Source: Rachycentron canadum (taxonomy: Eukaryota; Chordata; Actinopteri; Carangiformes; Rachycentridae). Taken from it: DNA of 64,000 nt. The stretch lies in contig CM076662.1 in the NCBI GenBank assembly GCA_038496675.1, positions 14,254,766 to 14,318,765 on the forward strand. The letters are read 5' to 3'. The notes beneath the pieces are model-generated. The model saw nothing but the letters and a program-made list of their open reading frames with translations, was not told the DNA's origin and searched no databases. This document shows, in pieces, positions 54,701-64,000 of the stretch. The stretch's first letter is position 1, and each line of letters begins with the position of its first letter. A program made the translations under genes and the position numbers.

Positions 54701-57700
54701 GATAATCAGCAATTCCTAGCTACTGAGCGCAGGAAACATGCTAACATCTGCCATGTTAGCATTGCCATTAAACTATGTAAGCAACACTCAAAACACTATG
54801 ATGTTAAGCTCAGAGCCGCTGTGGCTGTGAACACGTCTGGCCATGTCACCATTTCAAGGCATAACGTATTGTTCTCTACACATATCTGTGTGTAGCAGAA
54901 GAGAAATGCATCTCGTATTGTACACCACCTTCTCTTTTGGTCCTGAGCAATGAGCGAATTATCTCACATAATAAGCTTAGACAGTTTTTTTCTCTGTAGT
55001 TGCACAGATCCCGTAGCCGGTTACTCTGATTCAATATCAAGCTCAAAGACAACTAAATAGATTCCGTTATCCTCTGAGTCTCTATGAACAGGGATGCTTT
55101 TCTCCTCACTGTTGACACAGGGCTGTTAAGTCATGTCTACATGGCAAGTTAAGGTCAAGGAAGACAGATAAGCCTCTGTCAAAGAAGACAACAAAGTCCC
55201 AAATAAAGAACCTTTTGTCCAAAGACTTAGGGGTTTCTGCAGGAAAAGAGACATTCATTCAACTTTGGTCTACACATGAGCCGAAAGGGGTTGGATGTGA
55301 ATTCATTTGTCTCATGCAAATTTCCTTTCCTTTTTTTTTTTTTTTTTTTTTTGCATGTCATTCTCAGTTGTGTCTGTTCTTCCATTATCTCAGTCAGTAC
55401 CCCAACACCCACTCGTGCATAATGGTTCATTTTAACATTTTGTGTGGTAGACACTCCTGTTAAGAAGCCACAATAAGCGCCACTGTACACTGAGAATTTA
55501 AGCTTTGCAATCTGCAACTTGTCAATACCAGGCCCATTCAAAGATTTGACAGGGGGTCTAGACAAGAATAAACCTGGAGGCAATACAGGTATCAGCTAAC
55601 AAGTGATTCTGCATGTCTTTGTTTACTTAGCATGTGAGAAACTTTGCTGTCTCAAAGTAAATTCCTTGTTTAATAAGCCTATTTTACTCTTAATACTGAC
55701 ATACAAGTGCTGTTGAATGCAAGATAAAAGCCCCCAAAAATCACTGGAGTTGTTTCTCTTGCAGGGGATGTATTAAAGGCTGACAGTTTATGAAGCCCAA
55801 ATTAGACAAAACAACTTCTGTTTCTGTTTGACTAGTTATTACTCGCCACTACTCCTTTTTCAATAATGCTATATACTCTTGACTGACACTCCACCACTCC
55901 CTTGCAATGAAGGATGTAATAACTTAATAACATTGGCAAAGAAAACACGTTTTCATCAGCAGCCAAGCGATGAAAACTATCAGACAAGTCTGAGCAGGAT
56001 CCTCTTGAAATACATAAATAATTATGTATTCTATAAATCAAGTAGACAGTTTTTTTTCATTTAGACATATTCACCCACACCCTATGTGATGTAGTCTGTT
56101 GCAGTAAATCCAAGTCAAGTGAAGCTGAACATTTCAGTGATCCTTACACATTCTCCATTGTTTACAGATGTGAGTGCGGAAAAAGTAAAACCTTTAGACT
56201 AATAGAATAGATTGAGGCCAATACAAACTAATGGAAAATAGCGTAATGCTTCAGGTTAAAGCTGTTAAAGAGCTCTGACATCCTTTTAATCAGGATGTGA
56301 AGCAGGAAGCCCCCCCTCCTTACACTGCAAAGGAGATTACAAATTAAACATCCTGGATCTCCATTCCAATTGCTTTTGACAAATGCAGGGATTCATTTAC
56401 AAAAATTGGATAAATTAACCATCATGTACTACAAGGTCCAAGCCACTAACAGTGACTCACAGCTTACAATGCACCATTTAGTTTACTAGGCCAATGGACC
56501 ACACAGGAAGAGGCTAAATGTATTTGGGAAGCAAGCTTCAGAGATCAGCCACCACCCTTCAACCAATGCTTTCTTCAGAAATATTCTGAGATGGAGATTT
56601 GCATGTGAAGCTATTGTTCTCCTCCCTGTAGGGGAATCCGCTTTTGGGCGAGTCCTCTTCGAAGCGATTGCTCCTCAAAATGACCTGCAGGTCATTAGAG
56701 AAGATGCCACACCTACGGGAAGTCTTCGGGATAATGGTGAGAGATGCTCAAGTGAGGCAGGAGGAACTGGGAGAAACAGCTCACAAAGCCTCTTTGATGG
56801 ACAATTAACAGAGGGCACACTCAAAGCTCTCACTCCAGGCTTCTGATGTTTGTTTGTGAATCCTTGACTTCCCTGTTTTTCTCCCCTGCTTTGATTTTCT
56901 TTGATCCATGCACCACCCCGTCCAAGTCGCTGACATCTTTTACATTTGCTATGTGACATGAAGATCCATACAGCTCAGAGCTGAATACAAATAAACCGAC
57001 TATTTGCTTCCAAGAAAGAAAAAAAAAAAAAGCCTCAGACAGTCTGTTCACTGGCCCTCTGAACTGAACTGAAATGAGTGGAGCTGCAAATTTCTCTTGA
57101 GCTGGGTTTGCAGTTAGTAGCACCATGGTTTTCATCCAAGCTGAAAGCCTGTGGGATGGAAACATGTTCTGTGCCCACTTTCCACCTTGACTGCTGGAGC
57201 TGACTTACTGTTTTAGCCTGTCCCAGACTGACAAGATACATTCAAAAGCAGCCTTGTCAAAATAGAAAATAGAAACAGAAATGAAGTAATAAACTAACTA
57301 AAAAAATGTTTCTGCAAACTTGTATAATACACTTCCAAATATATCCCAGCCAATGAAAAGAGCTGAAATTGGTGTATTTATTTTAACCCAGAGATTAAAC
57401 TGAAGATATTTTTTACATTTTTCTTACGTTACCTGTTCAGTATGAACCTGTCTTCAAAAAACTTAGTACCTACAGATCTTAAACAAAATGTGTCTTTGAA
57501 GATGCTTAATGTAGACCTACTACATCTATTATCTTTCTTTTATTTTTGTTCCTTTTTTTCCGTTTTGTTCTTATCTTGGCCAAATACCAGATTTATCTTA
57601 ATACAATACTTAACTTGGGCTTCAACTAACTATAAGTGTCATATTATTGGATCATTGTCTTTGGTCATTGGTTGGTTAATTGAATATTGCAAAAAAATTC

Positions 57701-60700
57701 AAAATTAAAAGTTTGTATTGTCAAAAAAAGATTTTGTGACTGAGAATCTTAAATTACAGGCAGTGTTGTGTATTTTAATAATAATAATTTCACAGATTAT
57801 CCAAGATGCTTTTAAAAATGATGATGAACTGGTTAATCGGTTTATCAACTAATTGAATTATTGAGTAGCTCTCTCTGAAGCAGAGTGTTAGTCAAATAAA
57901 AATTTTGATTATTTTATTTGGTTACCAATTAGACACTAGGCATTCGTAAAGACTACTTATAATCTTTCAATATACATTTTTATCCCCAGCAAAATAAGAA
58001 TTACTAGTGAGATCATGTTTTTTCCACAAAACAGAGCTAAAACTTTGCCCCAAGGTAAAAGAAGAAAATCAGATAAAATCATGACAAGCAACAACACTTT
58101 GATTGGCCTTAACAGATAGACATACTTAGACAGGCTGAACTGAAGCTGTGGCCTCTTTCCTCTTTTAACACACTCCTGATGAGATGGGAAGATATTAGAA
58201 GGCCCTTTTTCCAACTTGAATTCCTGGGTCTCTTTCCACTGGAGACTCTATGCATAGCCAGTGGATCATGGAAAGGCCATAAATGCAGCGGATGACTTTG
58301 TCACCATGTCCAAACAAAAGATGCCAATCAGTTCAATGAGTAACCACGTTTACTCACTTATTCCATGTTGTGTTCTCGTTGGATGTATACAAACCTCTGA
58401 ATGGAAGTGAGCAGTTGCAGTAACACACACAATAAACACTGGTTTATTTTGAATGGGAGGCCAAATGAAATGCTCACAACGCTTCACGTCAGTCCTGTAG
58501 CAGGTGGTATTTCTTAACATATATAACAACTCATTAGTATGTTCACACACAATAGATTCACTGTATTCAGACTGTTGAAAATAAGAAGAACAAAGCTGCT
58601 TCACTTCTGTGTTTTCTCTCGATGAGACACATCTAGCCTCGGGTGCGTCTGCAGCACGGCAGAGCTGGGCTGCTCTACAAAAGTATCAGTGCAGCCTGAT
58701 AACCTGCTCTTGACAGAGGAACTATTGTCCTGGGGTGAAACCAAAATCCCGCACCTCGCCAGCAGGTCTCTAAAATCTCTAACCGCTCAGACACGGGGCA
58801 GTTTATCAAAGCTAAGAAAAGTGGGTGGCGAGAATTATCCCACGGACGAAAAAAAAAAAAAAAAAAAGTATTTCCAGCAATGGCTGCAGCAGATGGAAGT
58901 CTGGCAAGGTCATCAGAGGACCGGCAAGATTCAGCAGCAGCAGCAGCAGTAGTAACACCAGGGCCATACTGAACGCTGAAACACAGACTGGAGATTCTAG
59001 GATTACACAGGATCATAACCTATATTTCACTACCGACATCCATCTAATCCCTTTAATGAAAAGAAAAGGTATGGTTTTTTAAAAGTGATGAAAAAACCCA
59101 AAAAACAGATGACTGATGAGGGAGTCTGGTTGTTAGAATCCAACACAATGCAGAGGGAAAAGCACTTACTCAGATGCTGAAATGCTCTGCAGGAGTAAAA
59201 TTTTTTCATGATTCAGCTCAACTTTTGCAGGTGTGCAAGCACATTTAAATGATGCTGGAGCCGGACTTCACCTTTATATACAGTATATTATCCTCCAATC
59301 CCATTCTGTCGAGAACTTGAATAACCCATTAACTCTGAAAAAGCATATTGATATAAGCGGGTTATCCTGTGCCCAATGATGTCTGGGGGAACCTTGTATT
59401 AGGGATTAAGGCTTTAGCTATTGACATGTCCCTGAGATTAGTTTTATCTTTTACAGGTTAACTCACAACCCAGTTAAAGGGTCTCTCAGGCAGGTTCTCA
59501 TATCTGCACTTTGGGTTTAAACGTTCTACAAACCAAAGGTAGAAGAGATATTAGGAGAAATATTTCTAATAAAATAAAAAAAATAAAAAAAAGTACTGTC
59601 ATCTCTCCAATACAACTCCAGTCACAAAACAGACACAGATAAATTGATTCTGAGACCATTTAGCTTTTCATCAGGGAAATAAATTACAACAGCTATTACT
59701 TGTGGTTGACTGCAGGGTGAAGCTGTGGGCATTATTTACAACCTCTCTGCAGATGATGACAGTTAATAAACTGAGCATGGCAGCAGATGGGACAAAGAGC
59801 TTTTCTATTATTCAGCAAGTCCTGTCTGACTCCCACGGAAGCCATCACACCTTGCCAGGCTGCCGCTGAGAGAAGCGACTGACAGGAGTGCTTCCTGCGG
59901 GACAGGCTGATAACACCGTCGGGTTCGTTATCAGAACTCAAATGCATTTCTTCCCCATAACGGGACAGCAGCTAAAGATGGACTGATTGATGGGGCAAAA
60001 TGACCATCTGGCTGATATGATTCCCAGATATGATTTTCATTTATTTACTTTTAGCTGCAAATGTTATACTGAGCCAACGTTGATAGACATTGATATTTGC
60101 TTAAATGGTTGTGATGTGGCCAAGACAACATCTAAGAAACATTACATTAACATAAAGTCTATTCATTATCTTAATGCATTACATTAATGCACATCTTTCT
60201 GGACTATTACCCTTACACATTGCACCCTTTACTTCAGTACTGCAAACTTTTGCACATACCTGTAGTCTGTACGTATGTCAGTACAACAGTCAGTACTTAT
60301 TCTTTATACTCAATATATTGCTCTATTATTATTTATGTTACACTTAATATTTATGTTCCTTGTATCACAATACTTGCTTTTTACTTCTTACTCCCTTGTC
60401 TTTTTACTTAGTTTATTATCACTGTTTGGCACCAATAAGTCCAATTCCTCGTATGTGTGAACTTACTTGGCAATAAAGAGGATTGTGATTCTGATTCTAA
60501 TAATAATGATAGTTGGTTTTAGGTTGTGTTGCTAAGTAACCAAAATCCAACATCTTCCAAATGTTTCATGCCAACAGTATATTGACACAAAAAACAGATG
60601 TTCATGTTGTAAGAAAAGCCCAACATCTGCTAAACGTCACAATGTCAATTAGCCCGAGGTGGGAGTCCGATATCTTTCTGATGTTACATCAACATCCTGT

Positions 60701-63698
60701 TGGGAGGGGGGCTAGTTAGTCTGACATGCTATAATCCTTACACTGTTGCTCTTGAGTTTTTCATTTGGAAAGGCTAAGGTCAGGGCCTACAGTTTTTAAT
60801 TGGACAATCGCTCTGTAAACGAGAGCTAAATCGACCTGTCAATTGAAATATTAGGAATTACTGTGTGTGAATTACTGTGTGATAAGAGCAACACTGTTAA
60901 TGTGACCATGAGACGTTCTCCGTCTTCAGCTCACTCATCCATGAATGTTCAAAGCGTACTTTTCAGACAAATGCATAGTAATATGAGCCAAAGATTTATT
61001 TTCCACGATCAATTTCAAGTTTTTCTCAATTTGAAAATCTTTTGCCACTTCCAAGTGCAAACAGCTGGCCAGATGTTCTCACTTGCCTCCTAGCAACACA
61101 AACACTTTCAGGTCAAACAGAGTTTATTAAATTAGATCGAGCATTCAGTCTGAAAAACACTTTTTTAAAATAAGTCAAAGGATTACATGCTCCTTTGAGG
61201 GCTGAGAAAATTATCTGACTTCTTAAGGCTCAAGCTGAGAACAAGCTTGTTTTCATTCTTGTTTTGACATTTTGGAGATACTTGGTTTTTCCACGAAAGT
61301 TTTTACACAAATGAAATATACCATATTCATATATCTATATTTAGGTGGTCAGACAGCTGGCAATACACAGGGAACAGTATTTGTAATATTTAATCATCTT
61401 CAAGACAGAAAAATAAAACCTCTGATTTTCAAAATAAAAGTGATCTGATGTCTATTTGGGAAATATTTTCAAAATTCAGTCTCAACAGACTTACAATTAT
61501 TGTTGTGTTCAGGCCTTTTTCAGAGAGTCATATGGTTTTTCTCAAACATCAAACTCACACAATATAGTTGTAAATAGTCAATATATAATTATTAAGGAAT
61601 ACATTCGGCCTGATGGGTTTCATTTTGAGTTAATGGATAAACTTACTGCGAACTGGATGGTACGATTAACTCCAAGAACACATGGGGGCAGTATCCAGCA
61701 AATCTTTCTTTAATCAATAACAAAAATGAATTCTTGTGTTAATTGTGTTCATGAAGATACAAAACACCCCACATCTCCGTGCAAGTGTTATTTGACTTTT
61801 TTGATGCCAAAGGAACATTACTGGAATTTGACATCTTGTTCAAATCACGTTTGGCTGTTATGGACACTGTGTGCTGAGACAAACCTGATGTGCCACAAAA
61901 GAACATCTGTCCTGCCCCTGGCCAGAAACAAAAAACCAACAACAACAACAACAACAACAACAACTATGACTGTCAGGCCATATGGTGGAGCTCACACTGC
62001 CCTGGAAACGGAAACTGGATCAGTTGGAAAGGATGAACCATAATTAAACCAACTATCATTACAGCTGCTCATTTCTAATCTTCTCTGGTCTTAATAAAAA
62101 TCTCAAATCCTTATTTACTGTGGGAGACTTGCTGCTGCATGAAATGTGCGCTCGTCTAGTTTGTTTAGAAGCCCAGAAATATTTAGGGACTCTGTCTGTT
62201 TGGCTGACAAACACTTCTGATTTGTTATGGTTCTGTGAAAAGCAGCACTGGTTGTTACTTGTTGGAGCAGACAGGAAAGATGCAACTTGCACGTGCGCTG
62301 CTGGCAACAAACACACTGTGCTTATCTGCTAATAAGGAGGAACAACAGTGCACTGAGTGTCGACAATGATGATTCATGAGAATAGGAAGTTAAAGTCATT
62401 AGGGAGTAAAGTGATATTCCTGGTCACTTTCTCTCCTGACATCTGGCATTTACAAGGTCTGAGTCACTCAAACTATGAAGTTACTAGATTTTCAAACTTC
62501 ACACAAACATTTCAATTTCACCACCGAGATACAGAGATCTTTCCTTGGTTTATCTTTCAGTCTTATCTATGTCAAATGTTTGTATGGGCTATAGTGAGGT
62601 GTCCATTTAAAGAGCCTGAAATTTCAGCAATTATCATAAAATAGACATTGTGTTAAGATGGGAAAACAGTAACAGTCAAAACACAGTTGTTTGGCCTTAA
62701 CATGAAGGCCAACAGAAAAGGAATGCAGAGACCTGCTCCTGCTACTTTGATACTTTCACCAATCCACACCATGTTTCCCAGACTCTCTGCTTTCTATCAT
62801 TTGTGCAGGGGAGAATGAAATGACTGTTCTCACATTTTCCCTTTGAGGGCCAGATGTGAGGACTTGCAAGTGCATCCAGAGTCTCCTGCTGTGTGAGAGG
62901 GTGCACACAATTACATATAAATGCACGTGGACTGGCTGCAGAGGGAAAGGCAAACCGCAGACGGGAAACTATGGCAGCGTCAGTGACTGTGCGAGTGAGG
63001 AAAAGTTACAAATGCGTCTTTTAGTGCGTTTCAAGGTGACAGCATGCCCCAGTTTTAAATCTATTTTTGCCTACAACGTCGCACAGAGCACTGCAGGCAG
63101 AAATGTTGACAGCGTGTCCACAAAAAGATGCAAAATATTACATCAAGGGAAACCAAAGCAAAGTACTTGACTAAATTGCACAATCCACATCCCCCCTTTG
63201 AATCATCACCTCCTTCGCAAATCTGTGTACTTTCCTACACAGGATGCGGCAGAATCGCGTATCGGCGCAGTTTATTAATTGGCAAATGAACTTTTCCGCA
63301 ACCGTGCTCGATTCTGAACACCGACCCCACATCGACAACGAAGGCTAAACTTTCCTGGAGCCTCTGCGAGTCGCTCCCAAACCGGGAGGTCACCGGCTGA
63401 ACCGGCGAGACTGTGAGAAACTTCTCTCTCTCTCTCTCTCTCTCTCCCTCTCTCTCTCTCTGTGGTTTTTGGTTATGGCGAGTTAAGAAAAAAAAAAAAA
63501 AAAGTCTGTGATTTGTGTCTGCGAGACCTGTGTCAATGATAGGAGAGAGGAAAGCGAAAGCCTGTCTCACCATTCCAGCCCAGCGGCGGAGCCCTGCGTG
63601 TTTGTGAGAGCTGACATACCTTTCCTTTCCGCCAGGACGCAGGAGCCCAGGCACAGGAGAGAGGTGAGACTGATCCACTCCACAAAACGGGCTGCCAT
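25629..63698 (-). CDS. egfr: Epidermal growth factor receptor (ErbB1), complete, 28 coding exons
   Basis: Minus-strand exons 1-28: 63620-63698, 43522-43673, 42435-42621, 42177-42308, 41991-42059, 41572-41690, 41043-41184, 40416-40532, 39836-39962, 39657-39730, 39485-39572, 39140-39339, 38833-38965, 38314-38404, 37624-37781, 36405-36443, 36152-36296, 35907-36029, 34600-34698, 33172-33357, 32362-32517, 31131-31206, 30203-30349, 29673-29770, 29402-29569, 27073-27120, 26860-26953 and 25629-25972. They total 3591 nt, or 1196 residues (human 1210). It is a plasma-membrane receptor tyrosine kinase for EGF-type ligands. Order: signal peptide, L1, Cys-rich II with dimerisation arm, L2, Cys-rich IV, one membrane helix (about 642-665), the RRRHIKRKRT juxtamembrane stretch, kinase, tail. 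Kinase motifs: GSGAFG (716-721), VAIK Lys742, gatekeeper Thr787, HRDLAARN Asp834, DFG Asp852. EGFR rather than ErbB2-4 is shown by LLNWCVQIA, DADEYL and NPDYQQDF. Teleosts have egfra and egfrb; I cannot decide firmly, but the npc1/cables1 linkage suggests egfra. Confidence 0.97.
25973..26859 (-). other. egfr intron 27 with a GC donor (GC-AG intron)
   Basis: Reading the minus strand, exon 27 ends CTCCAG and the intron begins GCAAGT; the acceptor is TCTTACAG at 25973-25980. Frame is kept only by this junction (Pro-Asp-Tyr-Met). A GT at the donor would be needed for the canonical class, but the base at 26858 makes it GC. The surrounding donor consensus is strong, which is typical of true GC-AG introns. 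Confidence 0.85.
27003..27032. repeat. (AAT)n microsatellite in egfr intron 26
   Basis: About ten uninterrupted AAT units lie just upstream (minus-strand sense) of egfr exon 27, between exons 26 and 27. It is probably length-polymorphic. Confidence 0.9.
29893..29985. repeat. Fragment of a teleost 'GGGCTGCAAC' MITE-type repeat
   Basis: It begins GGGCTGCAACAAGCAATTAT, followed by AGTTAATCTTCTGTTAATCTG and a GTTTGGGCTGTAAAATTATG phrase. This pattern of TTAATC repeats after GGGCTGCAAC is familiar from abundant fish non-autonomous DNA transposons. It is a 5' fragment inside egfr intron 23. Confidence 0.5.
34786..35570. repeat. Older teleost repeat (GTGAGGACC ... CCTTAACCC type) interrupted by a MITE
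   Basis: The left part (34786-34811) contains TTGTGAGGACCCTAAACC. The right part resumes at 35277 with AATAAACCTTACCC and continues with CTAACTCAAGTCTTAACCCTCAAG and similar stretches. The halves read as one known type of fish repeat once the 34812-35276 insert is set aside. The outer limits are uncertain. It lies in egfr intron 18. Confidence 0.5.
34812..35276. mobile_element. Non-autonomous hAT-like MITE nested in an older repeat
   Basis: The left end reads TAGTGGTGGAAAATAAAGTA and the right end TTTCACCACCG, so the termini are inverted (GGTGG... / ...CCACC). The interior has the AAGTA and CTTAAGT phrases of the very common fish CAGTGGTGGAAAGTA family. The flanking eight bases are CCTAAACC on the left and AATAAACC on the right, 6 of 8 identical, as expected for an aged 8-bp hAT target duplication. 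It has no coding capacity. Confidence 0.6.
36545..37005 (-). mobile_element. Truncated Tc1/mariner-like element in egfr intron 15
   Basis: On the minus strand, a 5' terminal part with GTGAGGAATAAATTAGGACG leads to the start of a Tc1-type transposase. The homology stops near 36560-36572 and the rest of the gene and the other terminus are missing. The element lies between egfr exons 15 and 16, in the sense orientation of the host gene. Confidence 0.75.
36572..36814 (-). pseudogene. Tc1-like transposase remnant, N-terminal fragment with a nonsense codon
   Basis: The start ATG (36812-36814) is followed by Val-Ile and then a TAG stop at codon 4. Downstream, the frame stays open through KELPEAFRKKIVAVYESGKG, KKISKEFEISHSTVRKIVYK and FGRPSKFTPRSDRKRLK, ending YKNPK. 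These are the paired helix-turn-helix DNA-binding segments and GRPS linker of Tc1 transposases. About 80 of the usual 340 or so residues remain, and the catalytic DDE domain is absent. It cannot encode an active enzyme. Confidence 0.8.
40074..40280. repeat. Possible internal fragment of the CAGTGGTGG MITE family
   Basis: Phrases such as AAGTACTCAATACAACTGCAG and GAGCTAATTCCAAC resemble the interior of the hAT-like family seen at 34812-35276, without termini. A 12-base direct repeat (ATTACCATGAAAG / GTTACCATGAAAG) lies at about 40170-40192. It sits in egfr intron 8 (between exons 8 and 9). Confidence 0.3.
42697..42730. other. Perfect 15-bp inverted repeat (hairpin) in egfr intron 2
   Basis: The left arm AATTTCATACCCAGT (42697-42711) and right arm ACTGGGTATGAAATT (42716-42730) are exact reverse complements around the loop CGGA. 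The pairing does not extend beyond 15 bp on the outer side. The stem lies 76 bases from the exon 3 acceptor, within the primary egfr transcript. Confidence 0.9.
43172..43192. repeat. (GT)n microsatellite
   Basis: About ten GT units in egfr intron 2, part of a broader TG-rich stretch from about 43141. Confidence 0.9.
48763..48797. repeat. Compound (TA)n(CA)n microsatellite
   Basis: About five TA units run directly into about twelve AC units, in egfr intron 1. Confidence 0.9.
49110..49139. other. 9-bp inverted repeat in egfr intron 1
   Basis: GGAACTGGT (49110-49118) pairs exactly with ACCAGTTCC (49131-49139) across a 12-base spacer. Function is unknown and it may be chance. Confidence 0.5.
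50611..50994. other. Assembly gap (384 N)
   Basis: An unbroken run of N, preceded by a C run (GACCCCCCCCCCACC) and followed directly by adapter-like sequence. The low-complexity left flank probably stopped the assembly. Open frames running through the N tract have no meaning. Confidence 0.99.
50995..51008 (+). other. Tn5/Nextera mosaic-end remnant (adapter contamination)
   Basis: TGTATAAGAGACAG immediately follows the N gap. It equals the last 14 bases of the 19-base Tn5 mosaic end AGATGTGTATAAGAGACAG used in Nextera libraries. A 14-base chance match exactly at a gap edge is very unlikely. The five missing bases would lie under the N run, as if adapter was partly masked. Confidence 0.85.
52700..52950. 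repeat. Dispersed repeat with an internal duplicated motif
   Basis: TCCAGAACACCTCCTAAATGG then ACCTTGTAGTAA near 52725-52757 recurs near 52910-52945 as TCCAGAACCCCCCACTAAATG then GACCTTGTGGTGA, in the same orientation about 185 bases apart. This looks like a tandem or composite repeat unit in egfr intron 1. The family was not identified. Confidence 0.45.
54340..54900 (+). repeat. Teleost dispersed repeat, copy 2 (same family as 5375-5570)
   Basis: It contains GCAAAGAAATTTGGTATAGA, AACTAATGACATTTCCCATC, AGCCTCACCTAAACTTTGCG and ATGCTAACATCTGCCATGTT then AGCATTGCCATT. These are successive phrases of one abundant fish repeat. The copy is diverged and longer than the one in the cables1 3' flank. 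Confidence 0.6.
57570..57865. repeat. Fragment of a TTAATCGATTAAT-type teleost MITE
   Basis: Phrases such as GGTTAATTGAATATTGCAAA, GGTTAATCGGTTTATCAACT and AATTGAATTATTGAGTAGCTC fit the end region of the fish MITE also sampled at 29893. The boundaries are approximate and the assignment is by memory of the pattern. Confidence 0.4.
58935..58955. repeat. (CAG)n microsatellite
   Basis: Six or seven CAG units followed by TAGTAAC, in egfr intron 1. Confidence 0.85.
60180..60505 (+). mobile_element. 3' end of a non-LTR retrotransposon or derived SINE
   Basis: Low-complexity T/A-rich sequence with TTGCACATACCTGTAG ends in ACTTGGCAATAAAGAGGATT, then GTGATTCTGATTCTAATAATAATG. Termination in AATAAAG plus short GATTCT tandem units is the usual 3' tail of several fish LINE families. 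There is no coding segment, so this is a 5'-truncated copy. Confidence 0.5.
61937..61964. repeat. (CAA)n microsatellite
   Basis: About nine CAA units in egfr intron 1. Confidence 0.85.
63423..63461. repeat. Interrupted (CT)n tract near the 5' end of egfr intron 1
   Basis: About 19 CT units with one CCC interruption, roughly 160 bases downstream of the exon 1 donor in gene orientation (a GA tract on the sense strand). CT/GA tracts near promoters can bind GAGA-type factors and may be polymorphic. Confidence 0.85.
63620..63698 (-). CDS. egfr: egfr exon 1, signal-peptide exon
   Basis: The ATG is at 63696-63698, with A at -3 and G at +4. The 26 codons plus one base encode a leader with hydrophobic core (ISLTSLLCLGSCVLA), ending ERK. 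The donor is AAAG|GTATGT. Its phase (one base left over) joins exon 2 at 43673 to give Val-Cys-Gln-Gly, matching human EEKKVCQG. The exon sits about 20 kb from exon 2, like the long first intron of mammalian EGFR. Confidence 0.88.
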
Positions 63699-64000
63699 CG
63701 TTGGTTTTGACGCTACTGGCGAGAAGGTGTCATTCCATGTCAGCGGGACGCGATAATCCTCTTCGGTAAAGCCTAAAAAAAAAAACCTTCTGGCTCCTGG
63801 TCCCTTTTCTTTTTGCGTCGTTTGGGGTAGAAGACTTTTCCTCGTCCGGGAAAGTCAAACTTTGACTGCTCCTCCTCCTCGCTGGTATCTCCGCGAGCCC
63901 GAGCCCAGGCGGAGAGGACAAGCTGCTGGCAGCTCTGACGTCAGGAGGAGGGGGGACAGATGCGCCTCTCAAGGCGCCCAGGTAGAGGAGGGGGAGGGGG
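63699..64000 (-). promoter_or_regulatory. egfr 5' UTR / proximal promoter, GC-rich
   Basis: The 300 bases upstream of the egfr ATG are GC- and CpG-rich relative to the rest of the window, with GGAGG/CCTCC clusters at 63869-63882 and 63944-64000. I see no TATA box at a convincing place. This fits the TATA-less GC-rich type known for mammalian EGFR. The transcription start cannot be fixed. Confidence 0.5.
63936..63943. promoter_or_regulatory. Full palindromic CRE (TGACGTCA) upstream of egfr
   Basis: An exact CREB/ATF consensus lies 238 bases upstream of the egfr ATG within the GC-rich promoter stretch. Its position suits function, but an 8-base match alone is weak. Confidence 0.45.

Larger units (their letters stand above)
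43674..63619 (-). other. egfr intron 1, about 20 kb
   Basis: The interval between signal-peptide exon 1 and exon 2 makes up nearly a third of the window. It contains the N gap, A tracts (for example 48134-48149 and 48164-48185), the AC microsatellite at 48773, several dispersed repeats and a CT run near its start. No open frame on either strand reads as a conserved protein, and splice-linked coding blocks are absent. First introns of EGFR genes are known to hold enhancers; I cannot point to one by eye. Confidence 0.75.

Noticed and set aside
63235..63678. 147-codon minus-strand frame at the start of egfr intron 1
   Set aside because: It is out of frame with the receptor leader, contains the CT tract and has no homology. 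Exon 1 with its good donor explains the region.
25629..63698. Possibility that this is the Xmrk oncogene or egfrb
   Set aside because: Xmrk is an egfrb-derived copy known in Xiphophorus. Nothing here shows an oncogenic copy, and the linkage to npc1/cables1 fits egfra better. I did not test its known ectodomain changes.
1..64000. tRNA, rRNA, snoRNA, microRNA or CRISPR
   Set aside because: No cloverleaf, rRNA core or spaced direct-repeat array was found by eye. Small RNAs without strong motifs could still be missed.

Overview
The window is vertebrate nuclear DNA, most likely from a percomorph-type teleost. The genes have compact GT-AG introns. The non-coding DNA is AT-rich, full of homopolymers and microsatellites, and carries several repeat families I associate with fish genomes (Tc1/mariner, hAT-like MITEs, short non-autonomous repeats). 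Three protein-coding genes can be read exon by exon.

Layout: (1) 86-3483, plus strand: the last five coding exons of a CABLES-family gene, probably cables1, with a 3' UTR ending near 5.3 kb. (2) 10719-22283, minus strand: a complete npc1 gene of 25 coding exons (1272 codons plus stop), the same exon number as human NPC1. (3) 25629-63698, minus strand: a complete egfr/ErbB1 gene of 28 coding exons (1196 codons plus stop), again the human exon number. A first intron of about 20 kb (43674-63619) fills most of the right third. All exon junctions keep frame, and all use GT-AG except egfr intron 27, which starts with GC.

The order is cables1 (+), npc1 (-), egfr (-). The first two converge on the 5.3-8.9 kb interval, and egfr lies upstream of npc1 in tandem. 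CABLES1 and NPC1 are near each other on human 18q11, but human EGFR is on 7p, so the npc1-egfr adjacency is the main synteny observation. The genes do not form a pathway. CABLES1 is a Cdk-linked adaptor, NPC1 exports cholesterol from lysosomes, and EGFR is a receptor tyrosine kinase.

The remaining DNA is intronic or intergenic. I see no tRNA, rRNA, CRISPR or further protein-coding gene. It holds a truncated Tc1 transposase, a hAT-like MITE nested in an older repeat, several other repeat copies, a perfect 15-bp hairpin in egfr intron 2, and a 384-base N gap. The right edge of that gap carries 14 bases of the Tn5/Nextera mosaic end, so it is a library artefact rather than biology. I found no convincing undescribed biological system. 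The most useful observations are the adapter remnant, the GC-AG intron, the nested transposon with its target duplication, the hairpin, and residue changes in the EGFR tail and dimerisation arm.
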